A stretch of DNA of 64,000 nucleotides from Gymnogyps californianus (Eukaryota > Chordata > Aves > Accipitriformes > Cathartidae). Numbering within the stretch: position 1 is the stretch's first letter; every line of letters starts with the position of its first letter. Under the pieces are notes generated by a model. It was not told where the DNA came from, did no database searches, and saw only the letters and a list, made by a program, of their open reading frames with translations. Below, piece after piece: positions 26,421 to 39,790 of the stretch. The stretch covers positions 4,215,501 through 4,279,500 of the forward strand of contig NC_059476.1 of the NCBI RefSeq assembly GCF_018139145.2, read 5' to 3'. The position numbers and the translations under genes are program-made.

Positions 26421-29400
26421 TTTCATGAAGGCTGCTAAGTTAAGCCATGTGTGGTTCTCTTTCGAGGAGCGGTGGCCTAACCAATAAGGACAAAGTAAAT
26501 AGCATTCATTTCCTGCTGACCTTTTAACACGAACAGATGTTTTCTCTTACAAGTACCGTAGGCCACTTCAGTCCCTGACCTCATCAAGTGGGTTGCTGCC
26601 ATTTTCATATTCGGCAGTCTATAAAACTGCTTTTTTAACTTGTTCTGCTGAGACGCGCCTGCAGAAGTGGGTCTCCTGCCTTGGTCAGGACCCATGTGCC
26701 TTTAATGTTTCTGACTTTCTTTTCTCTGGATGGACCAACCACTTCCTCCTCATTTTTGTCCTCTGTGGAGGATGGCAGATGTTTCCTCTGATGGGCTCTA
26801 TCAGGCAGCCCAGGGGAAATGAGTTTCCCTTTATAATATTTTCCCTAGCAGTCCTTGCACAGGTTGGACTTGCAATCCCATGGCTGGAGGAGTAAGTCCG
26901 TCGCCCTTATCCCTATTTGTGGTGGTTGAGCAGAATGAAAGGGGTCTTAGAATCAGCTCCAAGCTCAAAAAGTAAAAGGTTGGCAGTGCCGGAGCTGAGG
27001 CTTTCATCAGTGTGGTTTCACTTCAGCGCTTTCTGCACTGCTGGAGCCATCATGGCACCTGCTGGTGCCTCCTCCTCTGCTGCCCCATGGGTCTTGGTCC
27101 TGCCCAAGGGAGTCAAAGTGATCTCGGCTCCGTCCCAGGCTGCTCTGCTTGGAGATCACCTGGGTGTTGCTTTTTTGCCACGCGGTCTTCCCTACTGCAT
27201 CTCTAGATCTGCTGCTGCGGATGGTGCTGGGTGGGGATCTGTGCAGGAATTGAGGCAGTTTGGGAAGCATGGGAATGAGCAGTAAAGCTTCCTCATTCCT
27301 GCCGCCTTTTAATTTGCTTTAAGCTGAGGGACATACAAGTCTGAGCATGCCTTGTGTGTCCAAGAATATCAGAGATGCCTAGTTCATCCAGGAGACAGCT
27401 AAAGGAAGTTTCTCTGCTGGCTCTCCTGGCCAGAGCATGCTTTCTTCTGCCAGTCCTGCATGGAGACCACAGGAATAAGCTCTGCAGTCAGGTAATGCAG
27501 GAGAGAAACGTGGAGACAGGCTGGTGTGCTTGCCATGAATTCGAGACCTTTGCCTGTTGGTGAAGAGCCTTTTTCCAAAGTTGGCATTCCAGTAGTGTCT
27601 CATCTGATGTCATCAAGCAGGGCGAGGTGTCTCCATGTCTGGGATGAAAAAAGCACAGCTGTGGTGCTTGCGGGCCAGTTTATTTGCTGTGTTGTGTGGT
27701 GCATAGCTTGTTTTCCTGGGTTAGTGACATTCAGTTCAGAGAGCAAATCCTTTGGTCTTCTTTTGGTTTCAGGTGGGGGACATTGGACATACGAATAAAT
27801 ACCAGCATGATTTTCAGTTATTGAATTACGCCATCTGGAAAGGGATATATGTTAATTTAAAGTTCATGGAATTACCTTTATAGACTCTTTTTTTTTTTAA
27901 TACCATGGGGTTTTGGCCTTTCCCTAAAGAGATATTTTGTTTTGTATTTGTTCTTTTAGTACTCTCCATGTGTATTTAGTGGAGGTTGTTCAGAATTTTT
28001 ACTCCATGAGTTGTGATTTCTATCCAAGAGTAGTGGGTCTGTGCAGGACAAATAAGAGGAAAAAAAGCTCTTTCTGTGGTCAGGTTACCCTCCTTTTCCT
28101 GTTCAATTAAAAAGAGAGGTATGCAAAATCTTAAAAATTCCTGAGTATTACCCAAACATTACCATTTTTATAGTTTCAAGTTTAGAGAAAATGACTCACA
28201 GCCATTTTTAATAAAAGATTGCTCAAAATAGAGCAGAGTGTGATTCACATTAACGAACCAAGACACAAGAGAGGCAACAAAGAAGCCTTTCACCTGAGAC
28301 TCACTCTTCCCCATGAGTATGTTGCAAAGTGGATGGCTGGGATTTCCCCTCTGCCCCTGGTGCCTGGCGGCGGGGGGAGCAGCACGCAGGGAAGGAGCAG
28401 CGATGGATGTTGCTGAGCGGTCACACCTCTGCTTCTGGGGCAGTTGAGATGCGGTGGGAGCGGTGCACGTCCTCTGTCAGCCCCCCTTCAGCCTGTCTTG
28501 CAAGTTACCTGCTAACATCTTCCCGGCGGGTTGGTTGTATAAAATGATTACATCCCAAACATCCCTGTCTGAGGGGTAGGAATCCTGCCCGTCTTGTGTA
28601 TTGGTTTTGATCGGTCAGTGTAATTAGGCAATGCCTAGTTGTTGTAGGCAACCGTGAAGATCAAACCTCCGAGCCTGAAGAGGAAGAAAGCCTGCAGTTG
28701 GGCACCTTTTGCAAACACGCCTGGCTTTTGCTCACTGGCACTCGGACCTGAGCGTGTGTCCAGCACCGCACTGGGCTATTCTGAATTTTAAGGTCAACAT
28801 GGCAAGAGAGGTGTCTCATCTACAGCAGTGTGCTGCTTGTAGGGACTTTGAGCAAGGAGCCAGCTTCTTTGGCTCTACCTGAAAGCAAGGAATGTTCACA
28901 AAGCACGCTTGTAACACAACCCTTGTGAGAAGAATTGTTTAACAAATAGCCAGATAATCTAGTTTGTCTTTTCCGCGGTGTTTTAGTTTGCCCTGCGCTG
29001 GCAGTCAGCCTTTCCCAGGTTTAACCTTGCATAGAAGATTTTATCTTGCGAGTCTGCAGAGACGGCTGCTGGTTGTGGAAAACATCACTGGCTTACCAAG
29101 TGGATTACTGGGCAAAATCGATTTTACTTGGTACATTCATATGCTGAAAAGCAACATAACAGTGTCTGCTTTGCTTCCACATCAGCGAGGGGGAAGTGCC
29201 CCAACATGTGTTGGAGACCCTACACGAGCCTGAGAGGTGACTGAGTGTTTTGGACCATATTCATCACCAGCATAATTCTGATAGCATCGTTTTGGCTGAC
29301 TGAACAGGACCTGCAGAAATGCCTTAGGTATATGTGCTGATGTATATTTTGCGGCTGTCTTTACTTAAGTGTTAAACGTTCCCTGTGAGCAATGAGAGCA

Positions 29401-30806
29401 GAGACCTTCCCCATGCCCCTTGCGGCTTCTTTGGTTGATATATGGTGTTTTCCCTCCTTTTTGTCAAAGTGTCCTCTGTTCCAGAGATAATGCAATTGCT
29501 ATGCAGTGCCGTGCAAATACTCTTCTGTATTTGTATCTCTTTTCTATTTAATTATACTGTATAAATGTCCTCGGTAAATTTGATAAGTTGGGTGAAGGAT
29601 ATTGATTTTCGAGTCTCTCTTGTGCAGGGCTCCTTGTAGTAGCGGCAGCCGTTCACCAGGCCTATTTCCCGAGGAGGTTTTGAAGGTTCAGCATTTAAGT
29701 AGCTACAGGATAACAAAGGAATTTCTTTCTCTACGCTCCCGGTTGAGCTGCTGATTGCAGGGTTTAAGGCCATAGAGAAAACATTAGTGTTGGGTGCTTT
29801 TTTTTAAAGCCTTAGACTCATGTCATCTGCAAAAGCCGGTGGGAAGGGACATCGAGATACAGAATAGACCCGTTGCCTTCATTCCTGCAAATAAAGCGTG
29901 CTACCAGCTTTGGGAAGAAATGAGAGAGGGATGCACCCAGGGTTGGATGAGGTCTTGGGGCAGCAGTGGGGGGACCCTGGGCTTGCAGCTGGGCAGCCCC
30001 CCCCACCTCACCCCTCCATCACCCCATTGCTGATGGCAGGGCAGGAGGAGCAGGAGAGAGACCGGTGGGTGTGCGGGGAGGCGGAAAGGAGGAGAAGGAA
30101 TTTGCAGGGTTAAAACGGGAGGACCAACGGCCTATTTTTAACTGCAGTTTTGAATGTGAAGTGTCACCGATGTTAAAAAAAGCTCCTGGTAAATGGTGGG
30201 GAAGATGCACGCGATAGTGGAAAGCCAGCTGCAGCTTTTTGAACTGTTCGCTGGTGTTTGTGCGGAGGCTGCGAACACTTGGTTAGTGTTAATGTTTTAA
30301 TTTTCCTTTTCTCAGCCTGAGGTCTCCCTACACAAGGGACTTTCTTTCAACCATGCTCAGCTCTCAGCCTCTTAAGATTATTTTTGTTCTTCAAGAGGAA
30401 AAGAAGGGAGAAATGTAGATATTTGTGCACTTTCCTATTGCACTCACTTTCTTCGCATTCTCTTGGAACATAAAATGTTTTCCTTTCCTTTTTTTATGCT
30501 GAAAATTGGACGCTGATTTTTTCTGGCTAATTTCCATGTATTTCTCATACAGGATTTTAGATTTGATGTATAATGCAGGCCTGTGGCTGTTCTTGCTAAA
30601 AGTTTGGTCCCGCTGGGGCTTTCATTATAAATCCTTATTTTCAGTAGCAAATTGCTTTCTGCAAATGTCACCTCTCGGAGCCGGCCGGTTTGGGTGGGTA
30701 GGGGGGCAGCGTCCCCGCACTGCTGGGTCCCGCACCTCTCAGCCATCCACCCGCAGCTCCCCAGGATTTGGGAACCTGGGGATTCAGTGTGTTTGCCTGC
30801 TTGCTG
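26421..30806. other. non-coding
   Basis: No gene, RNA or repeat family is recognised. The short frames present overlap on both strands and show no resemblance to known proteins. Confidence 0.4.
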
Positions 30807-31140
30807 CATTAAGGCAGGAGACTGGAGCCACTGCGGTCTATCATGTCAGTGATCCGTGGGATAATGCATCCCCAAGTAGCGGCCGTTTCTGTCTATTGTG
30901 TCACCGATCTGCGCATTAAAGGGACCCCGAGTAGGTGTTGCTACAATAAACCATAACAGCTCTATAGGAGCTGTCACAGTTCATTGCATCAATAATCTGT
31001 GTATTAAGGCGTCCCGAGCAGGCCTCAGCACACAATGGACCGTTATGGCTCCAGATGAGCCTGTATAAATTTAGGTCAATAACCTGAGTGTTGTTAAATC
31101 CCAAAATAGCCTTGCTACAGCGAGCTGGCAAGGCTTATAA
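30807..31140. repeat. degenerate tandem array, about 87-bp unit
   Basis: A recurring core (RTCA..ATCTG.G.ATTAA..G..CCCGAG.AGG) starts at 30845, 30900, 30988 and 31075, giving spacings of 55, 88 and 87. The first copy appears to lack about 32 bases, and a further partial copy may precede it from about 30807. The second and third units share a following segment (CAATAAACCATAACAGCTC and CAATGGACCGTTATGGCTC). Each then forms a small stem-loop at 30956-30974 and 31047-31061. The copies are too diverged for a young satellite. I do not recognise the family. Confidence 0.6.
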
Positions 31141-34100
31141 GAAAGATGTGTAGATTATGCAAACCTGTGGTGGTTGCAGAGGATACTCTGACTTACCGCT
31201 AAAGGTTAGTGGCGGGAGAATTATTTCATCTTATTTATTACTGTTATCTAAACTCTCTCCGCTCACTTGGCTCCCTCCTTCCCTCTCCTTTCACTCCTCT
31301 GGAAATTAAACCACGTGAGCGATGCTGCAAGAGCAGCAAAGGCGAGATGTGGAGGGAGAGACGGGGATGGAGGGATGGGAGGAGCGAGGAGGAGGCAGCG
31401 TTTCGCAGTTGAGCCGTCCCGGAGCCGCCCCGCATCCCGATAAGCTCTTTCCCACGGAACTTCATGGAAACACTCACACATTTCCGTCCTGACTGCGCTT
31501 GTGCCTGACGCCGTGGAGCTCAGTATTGTCTGGAGCATGGGTTTTGCATGAGGGGAGCCCGAAGGGCAGGAGGGTCCCCCGGGGTTCCCCAGACCCTTGC
31601 TTACTCCAAAAGCCACCCTTCGTCCTCATCCCTGACCCGTTTCTTGATCCCGGCCCTCCTTGGTCCTTGATGCCTCAACACCTGGCTGGGCTGTTCTCCT
31701 CTCCACCATTCGGAGCATCCCGCTCTTCCCTTCATTTCTCATTTCCCTCAGACAAGGCCCTTTTGTAGGTAGGTGGTGGGAACAGGAATGCCTTCAGCAC
31801 AGGACGGAGAGACCAGTTTGCATTGTGGGTGTACGCCTGAATGGAGACGTAGCCTTGAACTCTTGAACTCTTTTTTTTTTTTTGTGGAGTAAAGCTGCTA
31901 TGTGCTGAAAACAAACAGGACTCACTCCGATGGAAAGAGATTGTATAGTGGGAACAGATCTCGGACCACAAGAAATGGGGTTTTCCACATTTCCATTCTG
32001 AGACTTTCCATTTGAGATTTCGCCAGCAGTTGGGCAGCAAAAGATGAATTAGCTGAGCTCTTAAAGGTATTACATGTGTTTCCCCTTTCGGAGACTTGTT
32101 AGAACATATTTTCTTCAGTGATAGTAGTAAGTGTTACAAACAAAACACAGTTTTCCCCTTTGAATATTCCTTTACACAGAGCATCATCTACATAAAAAAA
32201 AAAGTGCGTTAAGCAACATGAATAGCTTCAGGCTTTTTTATTTCATGTTGCTAAATAAGTCAATGCAGATGAGGACTTTTTATGTAAGAGTAGCTTGTAA
32301 ATATAAGCACTAAGATAAGGGCAAATTATAACTCCAAAGATTTCCTGGAGATAGAAGACTGTCACCGCTCCTTTTCACCATTCCCAGTCCAGGCAGAGCT
32401 CCCAGGACAGGCTCTGGGAGATTTGACGGAAAAAAAGCTTGAGATATCTGTGATATAATGAGAAACACAGGGAGTTTGTTCTGTACGGGGGAGTTCGGTG
32501 TGCTCGTGGGGGGCTGAGTCTCCTGGTCTGCTGGACCACGGTGCACCTGTGGCATCAGGGGCTTCACCTCTGCTCTTCGGGTGAGCTAGGTCCATCCTGA
32601 GGGAACGGTGCAGTCTCCTGCCAGGCAGTGCTTACGGTTCCTCCTCTGGCCCTCAGCTGGGGCATGAAGGTGTGGGCCGGTGTGCATCGCTGTGATCTTT
32701 CCTGGGATATGGGCATGCGTCCCCTAAGGAACTGGGCTGAGGCCACCAAGGTACCTTCCACGATACGTAGCCATTGCCCTGCAGCAGTGTTTGGTCACTG
32801 TGGGACAGGGCCGAAGGAGAACGTCCTGTGTCACTGCTCATCGCTGGAGCCGCTTGGGTCTTCATATAAGGTTTAATTGTCTGATCCTGATTATGGAAGA
32901 ATTAAGAAATTAGGAGTGAAGGGTAGTATTTCAGACTTGGAAACACTTCAGTTGTACGTCCTGTAAGTCTGTAGGTGGGCTGTGCTGGCTGGGATGAGGG
33001 TGCCGTCATGTTCTTGTGTTATGTCAACCCGCTGATGCAGCAGCACCTGGTTACGACTCAGGATACAAATTGGGCACCGCTGCGGGAGTGGGGTGCCTTT
33101 GCGAACAGACTGCCAGGCGGAGATGACACAGAGGAAAGAAGCACTGTACTCCCTGAGTATCCCATGTGTTTGCTTGTAAGGATGCACTCATCTAGTTGCT
33201 TCTTTTATTATTTCTTTTATTTAGGAGCGATACAGAGCCAAGGACTTGCAAGAGTTGCAAAGACAAGTGATCTTGGTTTTAGTGTTGGTCCTTTCGCTTG
33301 GGCACCCGAAGGAAAGCGTTGATATCCAGAGTCTTTTTAGTAGTCTTTGTATTGCTGCGCTTGCTGTTTCGAACTTTCTGTTAAGGAGGAATTCAGGAGT
33401 AACTTGTGAGTATTGTAGAAGTATATACTCCGTACAGATGTTTAATCAAATCCTGCAAGGCAGGAGTGCCGGGTGCTGCTGCGGTGAGCTGTGAAATGCA
33501 CAGCCACCACCTCTGCCAGCCCTGCGCTTTCGACCAGAGAGCGGTGAGGGAAGTGGGCTTGGTGGATCAGTGGCACAGAGTCGTGGGGACAGGAGAAACG
33601 CCAAGCTTTACAGGGGGGTGCGGGGTGCGTGTGTGGCGGGAGGGCGGTACGGAGGTTGGGAGGATGTGGCTCTGGGCCACATGAAGATTTTGGTATGCAG
33701 CTTGTACTCAGGAAGTTTGGCCACCCTGATTACAAACATACGTATATTTGGCGATGTATAGCGAGATATCTGTCTCTTTCCTAATTTGATTTGTATTTAG
33801 ATGGAGAGAGGAAAACCACTGAAGCAGGGAAGTGGGTGGCTTTGTGTGGTTTCCTAGCCAGCAGAAGCTGAAAACAGTTTGAAGTTCACATGTAGCAGTA
33901 GAGTAGTAACTAGAAGGAGACGTCTGAAGGTAAGCAGCCATGTCCTACCTCTTGACAGTGAGGAAGCTGGATTTGCTTTTGTTCAGCTCCGGAGGTGGAT
34001 GAGCTCTCCCCTCTAGCTCCGGAGATGGGTAGTGATGCCATGGCACAATTTACTGTTTTTCTCGGTTAATCATTTTCATAACTTAAAACATAAACTGCTG

Positions 34101-37100
34101 TTTGTGAGAGTAAAAAGGATGAAGTTTGCTGTGTTGGAGTTAGCAGAGGGGAAGAATTGAACTGAACAAAACCAAACCTTGGAAGCAACAATAGGTACGC
34201 ACCGAAGTGTTTATTTAACCAGGACTTTTCTTCATAGCTATTTAATCTTATTTTCCTCTTGTCCTTGCTCTTGCTTGCTCATCTATATACAGCATATGGA
34301 AAGGTTGAAAAGTGGCAATTACTAAATGAGAGTAGACAGAAACTGTTCTCCAGCAGCTCCAGATGGGGGTTAGCGATGCTGTTCACGAGCTGTGTGCCGG
34401 CGCTTCACTCTGCAGTATAAAATGCCCTCTAATGGCCAAGTAACTGCATAGCTCATCCGACAAACCAGCAAATAGTCATTTTTCTCGGGGTTTCTAATTT
34501 GGCTGTGCTGATTTTGGTACAGGAGCAACTAACGGCTTGAGTAGAGGAGAGCTTTTGGTTATCCGTATGTGCAAACAGCAAAGGTTCACCTCGCTCCAGC
34601 ATCAGTCTTTGCAATTAGTGAAAATAAATAACAAGTAATTTAAAGAACTCTGGTAAAATGTAGAATGAGATGTTGTTTTTCAGTACGGCAGGGACCTTTG
34701 GAGACTGTCAGATTTTTTATGTCTCATTTCCTCTTGTTTTATTTGAAAAGTTAAGGGTAGTTTCCCAGCTGGTTATGTGCTGTAGCAATATCAGTGTGTG
34801 CATTATCAGCGTCAGATACTTAGAAAAACAAGATAAGAGAGGCTGAAGGAGGCCCATGATTAATTAGCAGATGGATTAGGCGCTCTCGAAGCTAAGTGGG
34901 TAATTTGGGTTCAGCTCCTGGTTATTGTTTTGCCCACCACCAGGCCCCTGAAGGCTGTCGGTGCAGGGGAAGCAGAGCATCAGCCGGCTTCACTTCTGAT
35001 GCCAGAAAGAGAGATGACCGTTATTTTCGTTAAAGCAATTTTCTTGCTGTCTGTTTGGGTTGCTTGTTTGTATTTTAGCTTTGGGAATGAAAGGAGTGCC
35101 AGTTCTGGTATTTCTTAGTTTTACTTGAAAACTCACAGAGGATCTGCGGAGGGCTGTTACTCCCTGACAACGGAGCATGCCTGGATCTTTTCTCAAAGCC
35201 AAGAACTAGTCACTAATGTTGGAAAATAAAATTGGGGAAAAAAATGTTGAAAAATAAAATAAGAACAAAACCCCAGGTATCTCACTCCCCTCTCTTTTGT
35301 ACCATGGCTATTGAGGCAACTTGAATATTGTCATTTCAGTAGGTCTTCATAACATCTTTCTGGCTACCGAGAACCCAATCTGGAGCGCAATTTGTAACCT
35401 GAAATACGATTCTTAAAGAAACTTAAAAAAAAAAAATGCACATCCAAACAAAAACCTCTCTCATGCTTTATGCATCATTAAGATGGAGAGGAAGGAAAAT
35501 GCTACAAACCCATATGTCTTTTTTTCCTTTGAAGGGCGTATATATATAATTGTGATTCTTCTTTTACTGAGTCAACAAGTAGCTTTGATGGAGTAGAACT
35601 GATGAGGGATACTCGCTGTCACTTTCAAGGGCTGAAAGGAATGCAGGATCAGGCCCTCTGTGTCGTCTTTGAAACGTTATTATTTTAGCATAGTCTGTAT
35701 CTTGTTGCATAATGTTTTAAGATGTGGTCTGCATCATTATGTAGCGTGTTTAATTTAGCAACAGATGTGCAGGCTCATATGCCGTTATGGTACATTTTGT
35801 TCACTCATGTAATAGCAAGTTCCTCAGAATTGTTACCAGTTCTTCAGCGCAAGACTCCTACAGCATGTTGTTCTCCTTTTCTGTACGGTGAAGAGCAGAC
35901 GAGCTCTTTATTTGCCGTCAGCAGGTGCTAACGTGGGAGTGCCGGCTCTCTGTGAAGCACGTTTAACCTGCTGCGTTACTGCTTTCTCTGCCAGGCTGTG
36001 GCACCCAGTGAGTGCACTTTCCCCAGCAGTTTTCGGGGGAAGGCACCAGGTAGGCAGTGGAGGGGCAAGACTTTGATCGTTAGGTTTCTGGGCAGGAAAA
36101 AAGCGAGTCACCTAGACAAATAACGCTTATTGCCACCCACGGCGTCATCTAGTCATTCCCACAGAGACGCCTTTATGCAAAACATCACTGAACGCTCTGC
36201 GGCAGCAAAATCATACTAATAACTAGGAAGAGCATTAAACCTAGTTAACAATGGTTTTGTAGCAAGAGTCCTGCCCTCACCGTTTTGAGGGTGCTGAGGG
36301 TCCATGGAGGGGATGCAGGCTGCTGGGAGCCTCGCACCAAGGTGTGATTTACAGCCAAGGTAGTTCTCCCAGAAATTGGGAAAAAGCCTCTTTTTTTTTC
36401 CTAGCATCCTATTTCCCATGCAATGGCTGAGAGCATTTAATGGAGCAGGAGAAGACCAAACCCTGGCCACAGAGAAACTGTGTGATTCCTTTTCCCAAGT
36501 GTGAGGGATTACATCCCTCAGGCATTTAAAAAAAAAAAAAACAAAACTATTTTTTATTTGGGCTAATGAAAATCTATGTTTGTTCTCACTACCCATATAA
36601 ATGTTTAATCCATTTTTGGTTCCTGCTGGGCTATCAGGCTTAATGGTGTCTTGACACTGTGAGTTCCCCACGTTATTTTATTGTGCATCCAAAAAAAGGA
36701 TCTCAAGAAGGATCGTGTTGTCTGTCCCTTCCCTTCCACGTGCTTCCCTCCTGCCCTGCGGTCGTGCCAGGGCTTTAGAGCAAGGAGAAGGTGATGGGGG
36801 CTGAGCAGGGGCATCCCACTTAAGGCCGTGCCGCTGGCGTAGGGAGGAAGGATGACACAGTGTTGGCAAAGTGCTCCTCCTGCATTGTACCGTCTCCTTT
36901 GTCCGCTTCCCTCCCCTGTCATTATCTCTGTGTGTCTCCTTCTTTCTTTTCTCCGCGCTGCCTTTCTTGCGCCGAACTCTGCTTCTCAGCCCCTCCTGTC
37001 CTCCCCACGGCAGCTGCCGATGTCTGAAATGATCAGCCGTGGAAATGGCCAGCTAGTTCAGAATAGTTAACACCCGGTGATGCTAACGCAGGGCTTAAAC

Positions 37101-39527
37101 AGTTTACAGCTCTGAGGGCTGTTCTTGCATTGAAATCTCAATTCAAGTGCGATCGAGCTTTGGAAAATTGGACCTTAATGCAAAGGAAGGGGCAGGGAGA
37201 GCTGCCCTTGGCATTGACAGATGCTAAGTTCACGATTATAGACCGCTTGGGCATCCTGGTCAGCTTCCAACTGAGGACTGATGTCCTGCAGTAATCACGA
37301 GTACAAAACCTTCTCCAGGAACCTCTCCTTTCCCAAGAGCCTAGGAAATGTCCGACAGTATCATCAAAACATTTGGACTGGATTTTCCCATGTTTAAGTA
37401 AGGAGTTGTACATGTGGAAACCCAGTTTAGATGTGAGGAAGGACGGAAATTTTCCTTTGCTGTTTGGAAATGGGAGTTTTTGCAGTTCGTGGAGCTAAGA
37501 GTTTTCTGTCGTAGGGAATCTCCATTTTGTTGATGCCATCTTTCGCAGAGGGCAGAAGATGTAGTCGGAAATTGTGAGCAACAGGTTTCTGACTCCACTA
37601 AGGGTCTGGGAGTGTGCACGTGCTTTTTTTGATTGTTTAGAAAGATGCTTGTATTTGAAGTTAAAGAGGAGTCCCACTTAACCTACGACCGCGTATTCAT
37701 TGGCAGAAGTGGTGCATTCGTACCACTTGTTCATTCACACCTCAGAAGGCAGCAGTCACGATTTTATTGCAGCCTAGCCGATGAGCTGCGTTTTGGGCAG
37801 GACTCACAGATGCCGTTTCATGATGCTTACCAACGCCTGCGACGCTGCAGCGGGGCTGTGCGCTTGCATCGGCTTCGGCTCGTCGCAAAACGGGGTGTAG
37901 GGAACACCATTCCGCTTTCCCGGAGCTGTGCACAGAGGGGGAACGTGTGAGACGTGGTTTTGTCCGGAGCGCTGGGAAGGGGGGCTCTTAATCATCTGCT
38001 GGGTGCCGCTGTGGTTTGATGGTGATGCCTGCCGTGGATGCTCTAAAATAGACGTTGCCCGTGTTTCTGCTCCTGTGCTACCTACATGTGTCATGAAAAG
38101 ACGATAGAACGGTGGTAGTTGAGAGAGAGTTTAGAAGACGACACATTCTTGGTAAAGTCACTTTTCTCTTATTTTTGTCTAACAGTGCATTTTCTTTTGG
38201 AAAATCACCTTTTCTTTGTTTTCGTTTTCCATCAAAAGCAGGAGAAGTAAGACCTAATACAGCTTTCTCTGCTCTCATTTTCTGGCTCATGGATTGTGGT
38301 ATTTAATGGGCAGTATTAAGAAGCTTTTTAAATATGTTATGTCAGGATTGGGTTTTTCCTAAAACATTGTATTTAAGTACGTTCCTTCTTTAAATAAATA
38401 AATAACTGCTGGGCTATCACCATGTCCGAGGGTTTTCAAGAAAATTTACATTTTGAAAGACACTGTTGGAGGCTAACACGGCCATGCAATTACTGTATGT
38501 AAATCACTTCACTTGTTTCCTAATCTTGCTGAAGATGAAGTACAATTTTTGTACGTGCGCCTCTCTCTCTCAAATTTCCTTATACAATGAGATTTTCTTG
38601 TATTTTAATTGCTGACCGTGATTTTTGTTCTGCCTAGCCTGATTGTATTTATTTTATTGTGGGGGACATTTAGCCTTGCGATTGTTTTGAGATTGGGTTG
38701 GATGGAGAAATCATTGAGGATAGATTGAAGTTGGGTGCGCAACTAATTGCGTCCTTCATCCCACAAATGGAAGAACTGCTTTCTTAATTACAGCTTCATA
38801 CGAAGGCTGGGGAATATCCGCTTGTTTCTGTGCCCCGCACATCTGCTTTTCTCCATTTTATCCATCCCTGCCAAATCCTGCTCTGCAGTTCCTGCCACAT
38901 TTTTAATAAGTCTTCTGAGTTGGGCTTTTATTGCTGGTTGATATCATCATGGACACCTGTCAGACAAAGATGGAATAGTTAACATCATTAGGAAGGAGTT
39001 CGTTCACTGGGCATTACATTAAGCTGTGCGGGATTCTGATAATATGAGCAGTAATTTCTCTGATTGTTATTAGTTTCTTTTGTAGAAAGTTTTCCTCCAG
39101 GGAGTAGTGCAGGGAATTGAGATGGCAGGAGAAAAAAAACTTTAATGGAAGCATTCATCCATCAGAAAATGCACTCTGTCAAAATTAAATACACTTTGCA
39201 TATTGATTTTGTTTGGGGAAAAAAAGGGGAAAAGAGTTGCAGCCCCAACACGATGAACCGTTTGAGCATGTTCAGAACAAAATGCTAACTTTTTCTCTCC
39301 TGGCATGACTTTTTTGTAACCTGGTATTTCTCCCTGAAAGTGGAGTGGGATGTAGCAGAGGTAAAAATTCATGTGTATACTTTTAAATGTTGATCATGGA
39401 ACTGCTATTAGCTACTCTGGCTTTAGCTACACTAACAAACAGTTTAATTTTTGTTGTAAGAAATATTTTGACTGTAGCAAGCTTCTGCCTCTGGAATGGA
39501 ATTTTTCTGCTTCTTTTAGAATGTTGC
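31141..39527. other. non-coding
   Basis: No coding exon or RNA gene is recognised. A purine-rich, GC-rich patch lies at about 31340-31430. Two similar (A)TGTTGGAAAATAAAAT-like words sit side by side at about 35217-35262. Confidence 0.4.
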
Positions 39528-39790
39528 ATTAATTATTAATGTGAGTGGGAATCGTGCTCTTTAGCATCCCTATGTTTAAAAAAATCAATTAATTATTGCT
39601 ATAAATCTCAGAGATTATGCTGCAGTTGCGCTGCTGGGAAATTGGCCATTAACTACCAGGAAATCGCCTATCTTCCCTTAGTCAGAATTCAGTTGTAGCA
39701 ACACAACCCTTTTCCTTTTATAAATTAACTATCAATGTGATGCATAATTGATAACCATTTATAATAATAACAATAATCTCCATGAAATTG
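39528..39790. promoter_or_regulatory. AT-rich cluster of homeodomain-type motifs (candidate conserved element)
   Basis: TAATTA-type words are dense here: ATTAATTATTAAT at 39528-39540, CAATTAATTATTG at 39586-39598, TAAATTAACT at 39721-39730 and GCATAATTGATAA just after. Such spacing is typical of developmental enhancers in introns of conserved genes, but it is also what AT-rich DNA gives by chance. The call rests on motif density only. Confidence 0.25.

Noticed and set aside
34425..34442. CTCF-like site (TGCCCTCTAATGGC)
   Set aside because: It carries a mismatch at a key core position and no flanking match; too weak to call.
35190..35262. Second CR1 fragment (TTTTCTCAAAGCCAAGAACTAG)
   Set aside because: The resemblance is limited to about 30 bases with gaps and does not extend to either side.
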